Positions 31,191-43,225 are shown, counted from the stretch's first letter. The stretch: 64,000 bases of DNA from Allolobophora icterica (GCA_963556255.1 OY744611.1:7701474-7765473); one strand, 5' to 3'. Notes: a model not told the origin generated them from the letters alone. Numbers and translations are program-made.

Positions 31191-31821
31191 CGTACACTTT
31201 AGACGTCAAATCTATGACTGCGAATCCATATGGCTGGGCAGCACACTCGCTGAAGAACGTACGGAACTCATCGAAACACATGTCGCCGCCTACGAACGTA
31301 TCGTGAATGGCTCGTAAATTTTTACTGTCTTGGTTGAAGAGGACGATAAGATTAGCATTGTCACGAATCGCTTGCTTCGGAATGCGGAAGTAATTCTGAG
31401 TTAGGTAGAAGCAGCTCGCTCCACCGTGTCTCCCCATCGTGAAATACTTTTCGATTGGCCCCTGTTTTTCGAGCATGACGTCATCGAAGACTAGAACGCT
31501 TCTGGCGTTCTTATTTAGCGATTCAACTGGAATTATCTCATCGGAGGAAGAGTGAAAAGACGCAACTTCCTTTCCAGCAACTTTTTCCAACTCTGTAACC
31601 CAGTCCCGGAGGAACTGATATTTTTCCTGTCCCAGAGACTTCGAGTATAGATACAGCCGGTCAAAACGTAGATACCCCTTCTTCAACAGAAGGTTAAGCA
31701 GTAAGTTTGTTTTCCCACATCCGCTAGGCCCACACATGATACACCGTATGCTGGATGGTAGCAGCCAATGGTTGTGTTTTTTCGCATCGTCGGCTTCGAG
31801 ATCGAAATTTGTTATTTCCAT
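31135..31821 (-). CDS. ATP: DNA-packaging ATPase (A32/FtsK-HerA type)
   Basis: The preferred start is ATG 31821 (MEITNFDLEADDAKKHN), giving 228 residues; the longer upstream reading overlaps the divergent gene. Walker A is CGPSGCGKTNLLLN, Walker B is SVLVFDDVML, and a sensor-like segment GASCFYLTQNYFRIP follows. In Polintons and related viruses this motor drives genome packaging into the capsid. The gene is intact. It is divergent from the zinc-ribbon/PLA2 gene, with only 38 bp between start codons. Confidence 0.9.
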   Translation of the reverse strand: MEITNFDLEADDAKKHNHWLLPSSIRCIMCGPSGCGKTNLLLNLLLKKGYLRFDRLYLYSKSLGQEKYQFLRDWVTELEKVAGKEVASFHSSSDEIIPVESLNKNARSVLVFDDVMLEKQGPIEKYFTMGRHGGASCFYLTQNYFRIPKQAIRDNANLIVLFNQDSKNLRAIHDTFVGGDMCFDEFRTFFSECAAQPYGFAVIDLTSKVYDGKYRCGFDRFYKPKASI

Positions 31822-31859
31822 ATAGAGACAACGAGTTGTGATTGTATACAACCAAAACA
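31822..31859. promoter_or_regulatory. 38-bp divergent intergenic region
   Basis: It separates the ATG of the leftward ATPase (31821) from that of the rightward zinc-ribbon gene (31860). It must hold or overlap both start regions. No TATA-like box is clear inside, so the promoters probably extend into the coding sequences. Confidence 0.4.
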
Positions 31860-32417
31860 ATGTATTGCCTACGATGTAAGAAACATACTGAGACTTCAAA
31901 TGAAACAATCGTCGAGTTACGAAACGGGCGACCAGCCAAGAAGGGAACATGTGCCGTCTGCGGTGCAAAGAAGAGCCAGATTTTGCCTTCTAAAGTGCGA
32001 AAGACTGGGGGTTCTCTACTGAATAGAGCCCTCAACGCTCTTCCTCTGCCTGAGATGCATATGAGCCTTCCATCCGGTATGTCTTCGTAAGATAATCCGG
32101 GAGGTTCTTTTCAGAATACGGGAAAGTACTCTTACTGTGGACCATTCACAAAACTCGATAAACGGCTGTCACAGCGGTATCACGGTGTTAATCAGCTCGA
32201 CCGTGCATGCCTCCACCATGATGTGGCTTACGCGGTGCATAAAGATACTCCAGGGCGTAACCAAGCAGATGACATCCTCGCTGCAGCCGCGTCGAAGATC
32301 GCACTCACCGATGAAACTCCGGATTATGAGAAGAAGGATGCGCGGCTGGTATCGGCCATTATGTCAGCAAAGTCGAGACTGGGGATGGGTGTTGGGCGGC
32401 AACGAAAATGCAAATGA
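31860..32417 (+). pseudogene. Zinc ribbon fused to PLA2-like domain, one in-frame stop
   Basis: ATG 31860 starts MYCLRCKKHTETSNET, with CxxC at the N-terminus and CAVCGAKK about 30 residues later, a small zinc ribbon. A TAA at 32088-32090 then interrupts the frame. The same frame continues open to TGA 32415-32417 and has no ATG of its own until the stop. It contains SYCGPFTKLDKRL and DRACLHHDVAYAVHKD. These resemble the calcium loop (YCGPG-like) and the His-Asp active-site helix of the parvovirus-type phospholipase A2 fold, which helps virions leave endosomes. The PLA2 call rests on these two motifs. Readthrough or a separate non-AUG gene are alternatives to decay. Confidence 0.65.
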
Positions 32418-32467
32418 AAATCATTTATGCTTGTGTTTACCTGTTTGAAATATATAGTTTTACTGAA

Positions 32468-33481
32468 ATGTCTAAGCACCTTTCATCCGTCTATTACAGC
32501 CCTAAAGGTTACTGGCGAGGCAAGGCTGCAGTGAAAAAACTGGCCTCAGCCGCCAAAGTTTCCGAGGCCGAGGCTCGCGATTGGCTGAAGAAACAAGCTG
32601 TCTGGCAGATTTACCTACCCGTTCCCCGCCGCATACCGCGTCCAAAGTTCGAGGAAAATCGACCAAACGCCGTACACCAAGCCGATCTCCTGTTTTTACC
32701 TCACGATAAAGTAGGCCGCAAGACTTATAAATACGCTCTCACTGTTGTCGATGTTGCTTCACGATTCAAAGAAGCTGAACCGTTGATCAATAAAAGTGCG
32801 GTCGAAGTCGCCGCCGCTTTAAGCCAGATCTACAAGCGGGGCCCACTAACATGGCCTCGACTCCTTCAGGTTGATCCTGGACGCGAATTTATGGGTGCTT
32901 TTACGCCGTTGCTGAAGAAGCATGATGTTCTTGTGAGACGCGGACAGGCCGGTAACCATCGCCAACAGGGCATCGTTGAACGTTTCAACCGAACACTGGC
33001 CGAGCGACTCTTCGGTGCTCAATACGCTCACGAATTGCTCCTTGCTGCAAGGGGGTCATCCGAACGGTCAGTAGAATGGGTTCGCCGCTTGCCTGAAGTT
33101 GTAGCTGCACTAAACGATGAGCCGACGCGCTTGCTCGACATGAAGCCGGTTAAAGCGATGAAAGCTGCTAAAGTGACACAGAAGCCCTCTCATTCACAAA
33201 CTAAAGGTCGTTTATGGGGCTTGGATGAGCCTGTTCTCGGGCACGACGTTCTCGTTCGGTACTTGTACGCTCCCGGCGAGCTCGAGGGTGGTAGTAAACG
33301 CGCCACCGACCCCAACTGGTCGCTCACCATCCACACTATTTCGGATGTTGTTCGGCAGGCTGGCCAACCGGCTTTATACCATCTAGTTGATGGGCCTGGC
33401 CGCGGTTTTGTGCGTGAGGAGCTGCTTCTGGTTCCTTTGGGCACTGAGCTACCCCCCGATAGAATACTCATCCGTCGTTGA
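32468..33481 (+). CDS. INT: Retroviral-type integrase (rve, DDE)
   Basis: The start is taken at ATG 32468 (MSKHLSSVYYSPKGYWRGKA), 50 bp after the PLA2-like frame, giving 337 residues. An N-terminal helical region is followed by the rve core: VHQADLLFLP (first Asp), LQVDPGREFMGAF (second Asp), and NHRQQGIVERFNRTLAERLF (Glu). A C-terminal SH3/chromo-like part ends VREELLLVPLG. This enzyme cuts the 3' ends and joins the element to target DNA, making the short target duplication. The gene is intact. Its last 14 bp overlap the 3' end of the opposing polymerase gene. Confidence 0.92.
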   Translation: MSKHLSSVYYSPKGYWRGKAAVKKLASAAKVSEAEARDWLKKQAVWQIYLPVPRRIPRPKFEENRPNAVHQADLLFLPHDKVGRKTYKYALTVVDVASRFKEAEPLINKSAVEVAAALSQIYKRGPLTWPRLLQVDPGREFMGAFTPLLKKHDVLVRRGQAGNHRQQGIVERFNRTLAERLFGAQYAHELLLAARGSSERSVEWVRRLPEVVAALNDEPTRLLDMKPVKAMKAAKVTQKPSHSQTKGRLWGLDEPVLGHDVLVRYLYAPGELEGGSKRATDPNWSLTIHTISDVVRQAGQPALYHLVDGPGRGFVREELLLVPLGTELPPDRILIRR

Positions 33482-36400
33482 TTTTGTAGTGACCGTATGC
33501 CAGCGTTGTTATCCCATCAGCCTGTATCCACTTTTTTGTGTCTAAGGGAGAGAGGCTGATCTTATTCTGCTCGAACACTCCGATCTGGTGGTCGTGGCTT
33601 CGAATCACGACTTGTGTGTGACGCATCTCTTCTCGTTCGAACAGGCACTCCTTGTATAGCTCGTGGTGCAGGTCCTTCTTCACGACTGCTCTCTGAACGC
33701 CTTTTGCTTTCCTGATCTCTGAACCACCCGATTTTAAGATCGAGTACATCTTCGGACGCAATCCTACGAATTCCGCAATGGCAACTCCGTTACATTCATC
33801 CTTGAATTTGCCCACGACTTTCTTGTTCTCGACGTCGTAGTATGGGCTGTCTCTAGGAAACTCGGAGAGGTCGTATAAGTGTTTTTTATTCCACATATCG
33901 GCATAGGCATTCGGAGTTTCCACCTGAAATAAGAGGCTATCTGTGTCTGTGTATAAAAGTTGAGCATTGTTGCCGTACTCGTTTTTCACATCGTTGTACC
34001 AGAAGTCATACATCAGATGCTTGCTGAGGTCGAGGACCGCCTGGCCGACATATACAGGTCTGTTTAGCTTGAGCTTGTTCTTCAAACTGTGAATCGCGGC
34101 GAGTTGGTCGTTGAAGATTTTGTGCGATATGTAGGCTGGGTCGGCAATTAGTTTACGAAGTTTGTCAACTTTTGAGGTCGGTACCAGGTTGACCCAAATT
34201 CTTTTTCTAAGATTTTCCATGGTTTTTCCAAAACCGCATTATTAGCCAGTTTAAAGAAATCTTTTTCAAAGTCCGACGTTGCCTTCGCTCTCAATTTCGT
34301 GTTCATCTCGATGTATGGAGCCATCCACGCCTCCTGTCTAAACTTAATGACACGATGGATTTTAGAAACTCGTAGGCCCAACGAGTGGTATAGTTTGAGA
34401 TTTCTATAATGGACCACATACCGCTCCTTAGGTCGTAGGCTGGGTACTAATTTCACATGCTTTGTGAACTTGCCTCCCAACTCGTTCATAAGCACATTCT
34501 GATAGTCACTCAACCACTCCTCTTGGACTGTCAGGGTCTCCGGTGCTAGGGGATAGTCGTTGTGAGCAATGTGCAGGTGCTCAGGGTACTCGAGATCTAC
34601 TTCGAGCAGGAAGCCTTCGGGCGCGTCATCTGGAGTTTCCAACACTTCATCGAGAGTTGGACTTTCCCAGCTAAATCCTCCAACTGGTAATGGCTGTTGC
34701 ATCGCCCAGCCGTACAGGTTATTAGCGTCGAGATACATGATCCAGTTTTCTGGCTTCGTAGTATCATGATCTGGGTATTGCGGGTTATTGGCTTTTGCGA
34801 AGCGCTTGGATACCATCGAGATTCCACCTCGGAGACCTTTCTCTACAAATAAATGCATGTCTATATCGGTGAGAAGTTCGAGCTCGATTTTCGTCTTTTT
34901 CAACAAAGCGTCCCAGGCCATTCCTGGTAAGGAGAAGTAGTTTGCCGGGTCCAGACTGTAGTGCTTCATCGATGTGGATCTGAAGGTCTCGAATACATCG
35001 GCTAGTAGCAGTACATCCGTGCGGAGATACAAGTCATGATATTCGCCCAGAGTCTTACAATCAAACTCGTTCCATACTCGTTGGGCGTGTTCATAATCCT
35101 CATCAGAAATGTTCTCTCGGGACAGCCTGCTGTAGAACGCTTCTTTGGGTGGAAGTTTTTCTTCTTCGAAGCGCTGGTAATCATGGATGTATTCGTAACA
35201 ATATACGCCCTTTCGTCTCAACAGATCTAGTTTTGTCCTATCATTGTGAGCGAAATTTTCCTTAATATATGCCGTTGTGACTTTCAGATCCTCTAGCGAA
35301 AGATTTCCTGATAATTTATCCAACGAGCTGTTTAGAAACTGGAGACTATCAATGAACTGTAGTTGCCCTAGGTTGAATGTCATGTATTTCTCCATATTGT
35401 TTGGGATACAGTTAATTTCAGTTTCCTCATCCTGTGCAGCCTCACAGCTGCCTATCGCTTGCATTATGAGGTGGCTGTCGTAACCTCGCAGATTGTGGAA
35501 GACCACCGGTAGCTTACACTTATCGGGATATATTCGAAGTTTGAGGTTGCAGGCGTTGTGAGCAGCACCTCGGTATTTACCGGTGATGTGGCAGTGGTCG
35601 CGAACTCTATCCGCTTCGAGGGCTTCTCCACAGATGTGACATTCGATAGCCTCGCGGAAGGATTGGCGATCAACTGCTGACATAACCATTTTAGCTGGGG
35701 TGGCCAGCCTTTGTTTGATAGAGGCCAGCTCGCCTTGTAGTCGTTGTAGGAACTCTTGCACGGCGTTCTCTCCACGATATAGCACCGGCTTCTTGGTGCG
35801 GCCATCGTATCGAACCACTATATAACAGAAGCTACACGGTTTCTGCTCAGCTATCTGTCTGGTGTTGCTCTCGTTGGGATTCATGGCCGCATTTAGGACT
35901 GGCACGTTCAACGCCTCAAAGTCTGCGTATATGATATATGGGGTTTGCATCTGTTTGCCATGGTTCTGGAATTTGAGGATATTTTCATCCTCTTTTGGCA
36001 TCTCAATCCGCTGAGGCTTCTCACTGATGCCCTGACAATCTTTGATATGGGCATCGAGCAAGTCTTGTCTACAGAATATGTGTAGGCAGCGACGACATGG
36101 GTGCTTTCGTCCATGAAATTTGCTGTTTTTATAAAGCATGCGGGCTAGATCCTTGATTAAGACATAATGAAAATTTTCATTTGCGTCGTCGGCCAGTAGT
36201 AGAAGGTCAAGATTGTGGACACTGGCCCGGTTTGAAATGTGAATTGGATACAAAGCTTTATCCCACCCGAAGACTGAGACGCTTATATTTGCATTTTGAC
36301 GCTCAAACTTGTCGATATCTGTGACTTTCACTGGAAATTCTATACCGCCAAAGTTTAGCTCCTTGAGGTGGGTACGATACTTAGTTGGGCGTTGAGGGTC

Positions 36401-37211
36401 CTTTTCTACTGGATACATGGCACTTAAAATGGCCCACTCAAAGCATCGGTTATCTTCATTCTTGACATTAATAACCGTGCGAGGGGGGGATGTACTTTGG
36501 TGTGGGAAAGTAGCTCTTACCTCGGAAAGGCTTATATCTTGCAACACCGAGGTCTAGCCCCACGACCCGCTTCAATCTCCACCCCGATCCCTCATTGGTG
36601 TACTCTTCGAGGAGGTTTAGTACTTCAGCCTTGGCCTTTCGTATAGCCCCTTGGATTTTACCCGCATTGGTAACTGGCACTGCTTTGCTTCGAAAGTAGA
36701 CCGTCTTGGTAATAGTACCCGGGGTCGCGTTGCCATCATACACATTACCAACAGTCGGAGCCAGCTTTTCCAACTCAACTGTCAACACTTGCGAGTATTT
36801 CAGACCGTCTTGTTTCAACAGCTCTTCGTTGAGTTGCGCCTCAATGTTCTGCACCATTGCACTCAAGAAAGCCAACGCATCTCCTTCCAGCCTGTGGTTA
36901 AGAGGCACTTCTGCACGGAAGTCTCTCAGAAGCTGATTGGCGAGCTCTTTGTGTAGTAGAAAGGGTGGTGGTCTACCTCTATCCTTCTTAATTAGGAGTG
37001 GATCAAATTGTGCCAGAAGGGCCCTACGTTTCGCCCCTCTATGCTTGCGCACTGGCGGAATTGGCCTTGGAAGCAGTGGCTGTAGTAAGCGCCTTTTGAC
37101 TGCATCTGGGATAGGTTCGTCTAAGATATTCTGTAGAAGAGCTCGAAGAGCTGGGGGACCAGTAAACTCACCCAACAATTGTTCAATTTTTTCATTCGTA
37201 GACAATGCCAT
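33468..37211 (-). pseudogene. POLB: Protein-primed DNA polymerase B, two frameshifts
   Basis: Three reverse frames (36468-37211, 34148-36547, 33468-34220) make up about 1,240 codons. In order: a basic N-terminal region; a C2H2 finger (HPCRRCLHIFCRQDLLDAHI, near 36080); Exo I YADFEAL (about 35915); an endonuclease-VII-like finger CHICGEAL...VRDHCHITGKYRGAAHNAC (35550-35650); Exo II FHNLRGYDSHLIM; motif A YLDANNLYGWAM (about 34720); motif B region (34210-34260); motif C YTDTDSLLF (about 33945). Frame is lost in a run of seven Cs at about 36482-36488 and again in a T run at about 34234-34238, within motif B. In Polintons this enzyme replicates the element from a terminal protein. Both breaks are in homopolymers, so a sequencing error is possible. 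Confidence 0.88.
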
Positions 37212-37290
37212 AGTTTTAAATTATTTTATATCACTGTGGCAAACTTTTCCTTAATACAATAACAGAATCGTTTCTTTAATAGAGAATTTT

Positions 37291-37566
37291 TTACTCTACT
37301 AATATGTTCGATAGTCTTTTCCATTCTTTCTCGAATTCACGGGTTAGTCCGCAGCGTCGTACTCTTGATTTTATGACGTAATAACCACATCGTATACACT
37401 CACCCAAATGGTTTTTAATACCCCTTCCACATTTGACGCATGGTTTGGTCTCGTAGCCATTTCGCAGTTGTGCTAGATGCTTGAAACAGTACTCCCCAAT
37501 GCATCTACGACAGCAGAGAGTTGTTTTGCCTATGACGAGCCACTTGCAAAAGTTTTGTCCTAACAT
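37291..37566 (-). CDS. Small Cys-rich (zinc-ribbon-like) Polinton protein
   Basis: 91 codons from ATG 37566. It has two CxxC pairs in the middle (CVKCGRGIKNHLGECIRCGY) and an earlier CCRRCIGEYC, followed by a basic helical tail (REFEKEWKRLSNIL). The pattern suggests one or two zinc-binding knuckles. It is the gene nearest the right end, 79 bp upstream of the polymerase start and on the same strand, so it could be an early or regulatory gene. The family is unknown to me. Confidence 0.6.
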   Translation of the reverse strand: MLGQNFCKWLVIGKTTLCCRRCIGEYCFKHLAQLRNGYETKPCVKCGRGIKNHLGECIRCGYYVIKSRVRRCGLTREFEKEWKRLSNILVE

Positions 37567-38610
37567 TATGTTTTTATGTATACCACAACCTATTCATTTT
37601 TTCAAATTAAAAAATGACCCGAATGGTTTGGTCCGGCCTCGTGGGAGGCGGCTCGGCCGCATTGTTTCAACCTAAATCGTGGAGAAAAAGTAAATTTGCG
37701 ACGTGTAAAATTTTCAGGGCTAAACGTACTGTATCCTGTGCTGTTTGCTAAATGAACTCGGGCTTTAAATAAATCGCACCAAGAGCAGTAATATTCGTAA
37801 AATTTTAACAAACATTCATCAGGTCAATATCAATATCTCGGCTTAATTCGTGTAGAAAACACAAATCTGCGTTGTGTAAAATTTTTCAATCCAACCCAAA
37901 AATTGACCCCAAACAGTACAGACCAGGATCTGCCCACGGTTTCATGATGACGATGATGATGCTGTGTGTATTAGTGGTAGGCCTATATATATATATTTAT
38001 ACAAGGAAGTAGGCTTAGGGTCGCGCGCGTGTGCATGTGGCCTTCATGTGTGCTCGGGCCTACTGATAACAGATGGACGAAAGCGGATGTTTCTCGGCGA
38101 CTATTTCTCTACATAATACTGATAACAGATGGACGAAAGCGGATGTTTCTCGGCGACCTACTTCATGTGTGCTGAGGAAGACCAGCGATCAACACACGTA
38201 AGACATAATTTCTCTGTTTCATCGATTATATAATATATATAATTTTCGTTTATTATGACAAACCCCAACTTCTTACTGAAAGAGTATGCTACAGTAAAAA
38301 ATTTAGTCTAGATTAGTGTACGAAAGGTGGAATAATGCAGGGCCCAAACCGGAAATTGTTGTATCAGGAAACTGAGTATTGTAGCAAACCCTAGCTTATC
38401 GTATAGGCCTAGTTCCCCGATACAAAGGATTAATTTAAGAAAGCTAATTTGAAGCGGCGTTATTAAGTAGGAGAAGCGGTGCTATATAAATAAAATTTAA
38501 TTTTGTCAACAGCCGTTGTTTTCAAATGTTGATGAAGTCACTCTCTGTCTGCCCCCTCCTCTCTGTCTGCCTTCCTCTATTCCCCTCCTCTCTTATATCG
38601 CTGGCTACTA
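37567..38610. other. Polinton right subterminal region, non-coding
   Basis: No gene. It contains a 41-bp direct repeat (TACTGATAACAGATGGACGA onward at 38061-38101 and 38117-38157). Two diverged copies of a GTGTAAAATTTT segment lie near 37700 and 37876. Inverted homology to the left subterminal region (AAACAACGG, TTTATATAGCACCGCTT) lies at 38420-38530. Confidence 0.7.
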
Positions 38611-38619
38611 ATTGTTCTG

Positions 38620-38713
<94 letters not shown>

Positions 38714-39229
38714 ACAGATTATGTTTTCGTAAACAGGTCTGAACTTTGGTTTCAGCTCGATTGACCTGAGTGCTTTGGTGGAGTATATGCCACAAAGGAA
38801 TTTCAGCCATTGACTCAGACTGCGTGTTCAACACCCACGCACATTCTTTCGTGGCACAGTCGACACCAAGATTCGCACAGCGCGAACGATATTGAAGTCG
38901 TCCAGTACAGCGTGGCTGAGAATAGACAGGATGTAGTATATCACTAATGCACTGGAGTATCATATATACGTGATCGCTGACTGCGCCCAAAGCCCTGAAC
39001 TTCTATAGGGCCAAGGAAGTCTTCTCCAGCTTCGGGCTTCTGTAGCGCACTGTGTTGTAATGGTTTACAGCGCAGTGATCTTAAACACAATCCTTGGGAG
39101 CTAATTTGGGTGGTTTTATGGGGTGATTGCGCCAACGGGTTGGGGTTTCAGATTCACTCATTGTAAGGGTTTTTAAGCTTTGAGAACGACACCTAGCGAC
39201 TGCGTTGAAACGCCTACTTAACCTCTACT
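38611..39229 (-). repeat. Polinton right terminal inverted repeat
   Basis: Inverse of the left TIR, with a CA run of only about 91 bp (38621-38711) versus about 248 bp on the left. The length difference is confined to the dinucleotide run. Confidence 0.93.
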
Positions 39230-39234
39230 GCTGC

Positions 39235-41018
39235 AATAATGCAAACAAGAAAGCAATACAAAACTTTGAACAGAAGTTATCGAGGAATGTAAAGGAGGAT
39301 AGTAAGAGTTTCTACAACTATGTCAGAAGTAAGCAGAAGAGGAAAGACAGAATTGGGCCATTGAAAAAAGAAGAAGGAATGGGAGAAGTTATAATGGATG
39401 ATGTGGAAGCTGCTGAAGTACTCAATAAATATTTCAGCTCAGTGTTTACTTTAGAAGAATTAGGAAATGTACCTGAGCCCAAACAAATATTTGTAGATTG
39501 TGGCGAGAAGGGATTAACACAGGTACTGTTTACTAAGGAAAATGTGGTGGAGCAACTGAAAAGACTAAAAACCGACAAGAGTCCGGGCATAGATGAACTC
39601 CATCCAAAATTTTTACATGAAGTGAGGGAGGAAATTGGAGAGGCATTAGCCCAGATCTTCAATAAATCAATGCAGACTGGAGAGGTACCACGGGAATGGA
39701 AGGATGCACTCATAGTGCCACTGTTTAAAAAGGGAAATAGAAGTGAACCAGGTAACAACAGACCTGTCAGTTTAACCAGTGTTGTGTGCAAGGTCATGGA
39801 AAGAATTATCAAGGATAACATAGTGAAACATTTGAATGAGCATGATATTATAAAGGGCAGTCAACATGGATTTACCAAAGGCCGTTCGTGTTTGACAAAT
39901 CTGTTGGAGTTCTTTGACGAGGTCTATGAGAGGATTGATGAGGGAAAACCTGTAGATGTAATTTACTTAGATTTTGCCAAAGCATTTGACAAAGTACCTC
40001 ATGTAAGGCTGGCCAAAAAGTTACAAGCAGGTGGGATTAGAGGGCAGGTACTAAGATGGATTCAAAGCTGGTTATCAGGTAGAAGACAAAAGGTGGGCAT
40101 AGGTGATAAACATTCTGGCTGGACGACAGTGCTAAGTGGAGTGCCACAAGGATCAGTGCTTGGGCCACTGCTTTTCGTACTTTTTATTAATGACATAGAC
40201 GATGGGATTTTATCTAAAATTTCTAAGTTTGCGGACGATACAAAACTATGTAGAGCAATGGATGATGAAGAAGAAGCAGAGATACTGCGGGAAGATCTAA
40301 GAAGAATGTTCAGATGGTCACAAGACTGGCAAATGCTCTTCAATTTGGAAAAGTGCTCAGTGATGCATATGGGGAGGAGAAACAACGAGTTTTCATATGA
40401 AATGGGGGCATGGTGTTGAAAGTGAGTGATGAAGAAAGGGACTTGGGAGTGATTATGCACAAGAGTGCAAAACCTTCAAGGCAATGTGCTGAAGCAGCAA
40501 AAAAGGCTAATTCAACTTTAGGTATGATAAAAAGGACAATAGTCACCAGAGACAAAGATATAATAATAAGGTTGTACAAATCACTGGTTAGGCCACAGTT
40601 GGAATACTGCATCCAGGTATGGAATCCATACCTGAAACAGGACATGGAAAAACTGGAGAAAGTACAAAGGAGAGCTACGAAAATGATTTGGGGCTACAAG
40701 GATCTGAGCTATGAAGAAAGGTTGAAAAGGTGTGGACTAACAACATTGGAGAAAAGGAGGAGCAGAGGAGATCTGATTGAAGCTTATAAGATTATCACTG
40801 GAAAGGAAGCACTGCAGTGGGAGAGGTTCTTTGAATTAGCACCGAACAAGGCAACTCGGGGACACAGGTATAAATTATTTAAGAGGCCGAAGGGAACATT
40901 AGGGCAGAAATTCTTTAGTGCAAGAGTTGTAGACCTGTGGAATGGTTTGGACGATAGTACTGTCTCAGTGGACACTATAACAGCTTTTAAGAAGAAGCTA
41001 GGAAAATGGGGCTATTAA
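39235..41018 (+). pseudogene. LINE ORF2 C-terminal half: reverse transcriptase
   Basis: The frame continues from the EN half with SRNVKEDSKSFYNYVRSK. RT boxes follow: GNNRPVSLTSVVCKVMERI, GSQHGFTKGRSCLTNLL, IYLDFAKAFDKVPH, SGVPQGSVLGPLLFVLFIND, KFADDTKL (FADD catalytic loop). A one-base slip in a run of five Gs at 40403-40407 moves the frame at the end of the palm. The tail then reads KVSDEERDLGVIM through WNGLDDSTVSVDTITAFKKK to the stop at 41018. Two lesions (Polinton insertion and frameshift) inactivate it. Confidence 0.85.
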
Positions 41019-41106
41019 GCGTTCGAGGTTAATTTGCAGTGGTTCTAACACAGACTACACGTCTTCTGAACCACTTAAAACCCTTGTTATGTTATGTTAT
41101 GTTATG

Positions 41107-42455
41107 TTCGAGTATATGTTTCTGTGCAGTTTTAGCGTTCGAGTATATGTTTCTGTGCAGTCTTTAGCGTTCGAGTATATGTTTCTGTGCAGTCTTTAGC
41201 GTTCGAGTATATGTTTCTGTGCAGTCTTTAGCGTTCGAGTATATGTTTCTGTGCAGTCTTTAGCGTTCGAGTATATGTTTCAGTGCAGTCTTTAGCGTTC
41301 GAGTATATGTTTCTGTGCAGTCTTTAGCGTTCGAGTATATGTTTCTGTGCAGTCTTTAGCGTTCGAGTATATGTTTCTGTGCAGTCTTTAGCGTTCCTGT
41401 GCAGTCTTTAGCGTTCGAGTATATGTTTCTGTGCAGTCTTTAGCGTTCGAGCATATGTTTCTGTGCAGTCTTTAGCGTTCGGGTATATGTTTCTGTGCAG
41501 TCTTTAGCGTTCGAGTATATGTTTCAGTGCAGTCTTTAGCGTTCGAGTATATGTTTCTGTGCAGTCTTTAGCGTTCGAGTATATGTTTCTGTGCAGTCTT
41601 TAGCGTTCGAGTATATGTTTCAGTGCAGTCTTTAGCGTTCGAGTATATGTTTCTGTGCAGTCTTTAGCGTTCGAGTATATGTTTCTGTGCAGTCTTTAGC
41701 GTTCGAGCATATGTTTCTGTGCAGTCTTAGCGTTCGAGTATATGTTTCAGTGCAGTCTTTAGCGTTCGAGTATATGTTTCTGTGCAGTTTTAGCGTTCGA
41801 GTATATGTTTCTGTGCAGTCTTTAGCGTTCGAGTATATGTTTCTGTGCAGTCTTTAGCGTTCGAGTATATGTTTCTGTGCAGTCTTTAGCGTTCGAGTAT
41901 ATGTTTCTGTGCAGTCTTTAGCGTTCGAGTATATGTTTCAGTGCAATCTTTAGCGTTCGAGTATATGTTTCTGTGCAGTCTTTAGCGTTCGAGTATATGT
42001 TTCTGTGCAGTCTTTAGCGTTCGAGTATATGTTTCTGTGCAGTCTTTAGCGTTCCTGTGCAGTCTTTAGCGTTCGAGTATATGTTTCTGTGCAGTCTTTA
42101 GCGTTCGAGTATATGTTTCTGTGCAGTCTTTAGCGTTCGAGTATATGTTTCTGTGCAGTCTTTAGCGTTCGAGTATATGTTTCTGTGCAGTCTTTAGCGT
42201 TCGAGTATATGTTTCTGTGCAGTCTTTAGCGTTCGAGTATATGTTTCTGTGCAGTCTTTAGCGTTCGAGTATATGTTTCTGTGCAGTCTTTAGCGTTCGA
42301 GTATATGTTTCTGTGCAGTCTTTAGCGTTCGAGTATATGTTTCTGTGCAGTCTTTAGCGTTCGAGTATATGTTTCTGTGCAGTCTTTAGCGTTCGAGTAT
42401 ATGTTTCTGTGCAGTCTTTAGCGTTCGAGTATATGTTTCAGTGCAGTCTCTCCCG
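41107..42455. repeat. 32-bp satellite, right part (about 42 units)
   Basis: It continues the array of 19521-19702 in register. Most units are identical; point variants are TTTCAG for TTTCTG and GAGCATATG. Two units lack the same block (GCGTTCCTGTGCAG at about 41392 and 42052). The last unit ends in a divergent GCAGTCTCTCCCGATGGC. Confidence 0.95.
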
Positions 42456-42835
42456 ATGGCGTATATGTTCTGATGCAATTAATTCTTTTAATTACATTTA
42501 ATATATTTTAATTATATTTGAAACCTAAGTTGTACTCCTACACGAGTTATTTTAATTATCTTATTGACGCAGCATATTTCAGCTTTTGAATAAACTTATT
42601 TCTTGCAGAAATTTTAAGTAGAGCATATATTTATGCTCTGTTGGGAATGTACGCACAGGCTGTCATTTATTAGCCTATAGTTGAATTCTCTAAATTATTT
42701 GCTACGAAATACAAAAACTGATAAGTAAAAGACAAGGAAGAACTCTAAATTATTTGCGAAGAGATATAAAACTGTAAAGTATGAAGAATGAAAATGCGAG
42801 CAGAATTGAAGAGAAGGTACATTTTAGTGGCTTAG
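42456..42835. other. No gene
   Basis: AT-rich. AACTCTAAATTATTTGC repeats once around 42695 and 42743; nothing else is visible. Confidence 0.5.
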
Positions 42836-43225
42836 CGTTGGGAGCGCTGGGAGGAGCGCAGGAATGCTGAGAAGCTGCGATAGCAGCGGCAGGAACGCTG
42901 AGAAGCTGCGGGAGCAGCGGCGAGAGTGCTGAGAAGCTGCGGCGCAGCGGCAGGAACGCTGAGAAGCTGCGGAGCAGCGGCGAGAGTACTGAGAAGCTGC
43001 GGCAGAAACGCTGGGAAGCTGCGGCGTTGCGGCAGGAACGCTGAGAAGCTGCGGGAGCAGCGGCGAGAGTGCTGAGAAGCTGCGGCAGGAACGCTGGGAA
43101 GCTGCGGCGCAGCGGCAGGAACGCTGAGATGCTGCGGGAGCAGCGGCGAGAGTGCTGAGAAGCTGCGGCAGGAACGCTGGGAAGCTGCGGCGGCAGCGCT
43201 GGGTGCGATGGGAAGCTGCGTCAGC
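42836..43225. repeat. GC-rich minisatellite (about 33-bp and shorter units)
   Basis: Units are built from GCTGAGAAGCTGCGGGAGCA, GCGGCGAGAGT and GCAGGAACGCTGGGAAGCTG. A reverse frame of 146 codons (SQRSCRCAAASQRSCRSF) is a by-product of the repeat. Confidence 0.85.

Noticed and set aside
41107..42455. CRISPR-like array of 32-bp repeats
   Set aside because: Units are directly abutting without spacers and the genome is eukaryotic.
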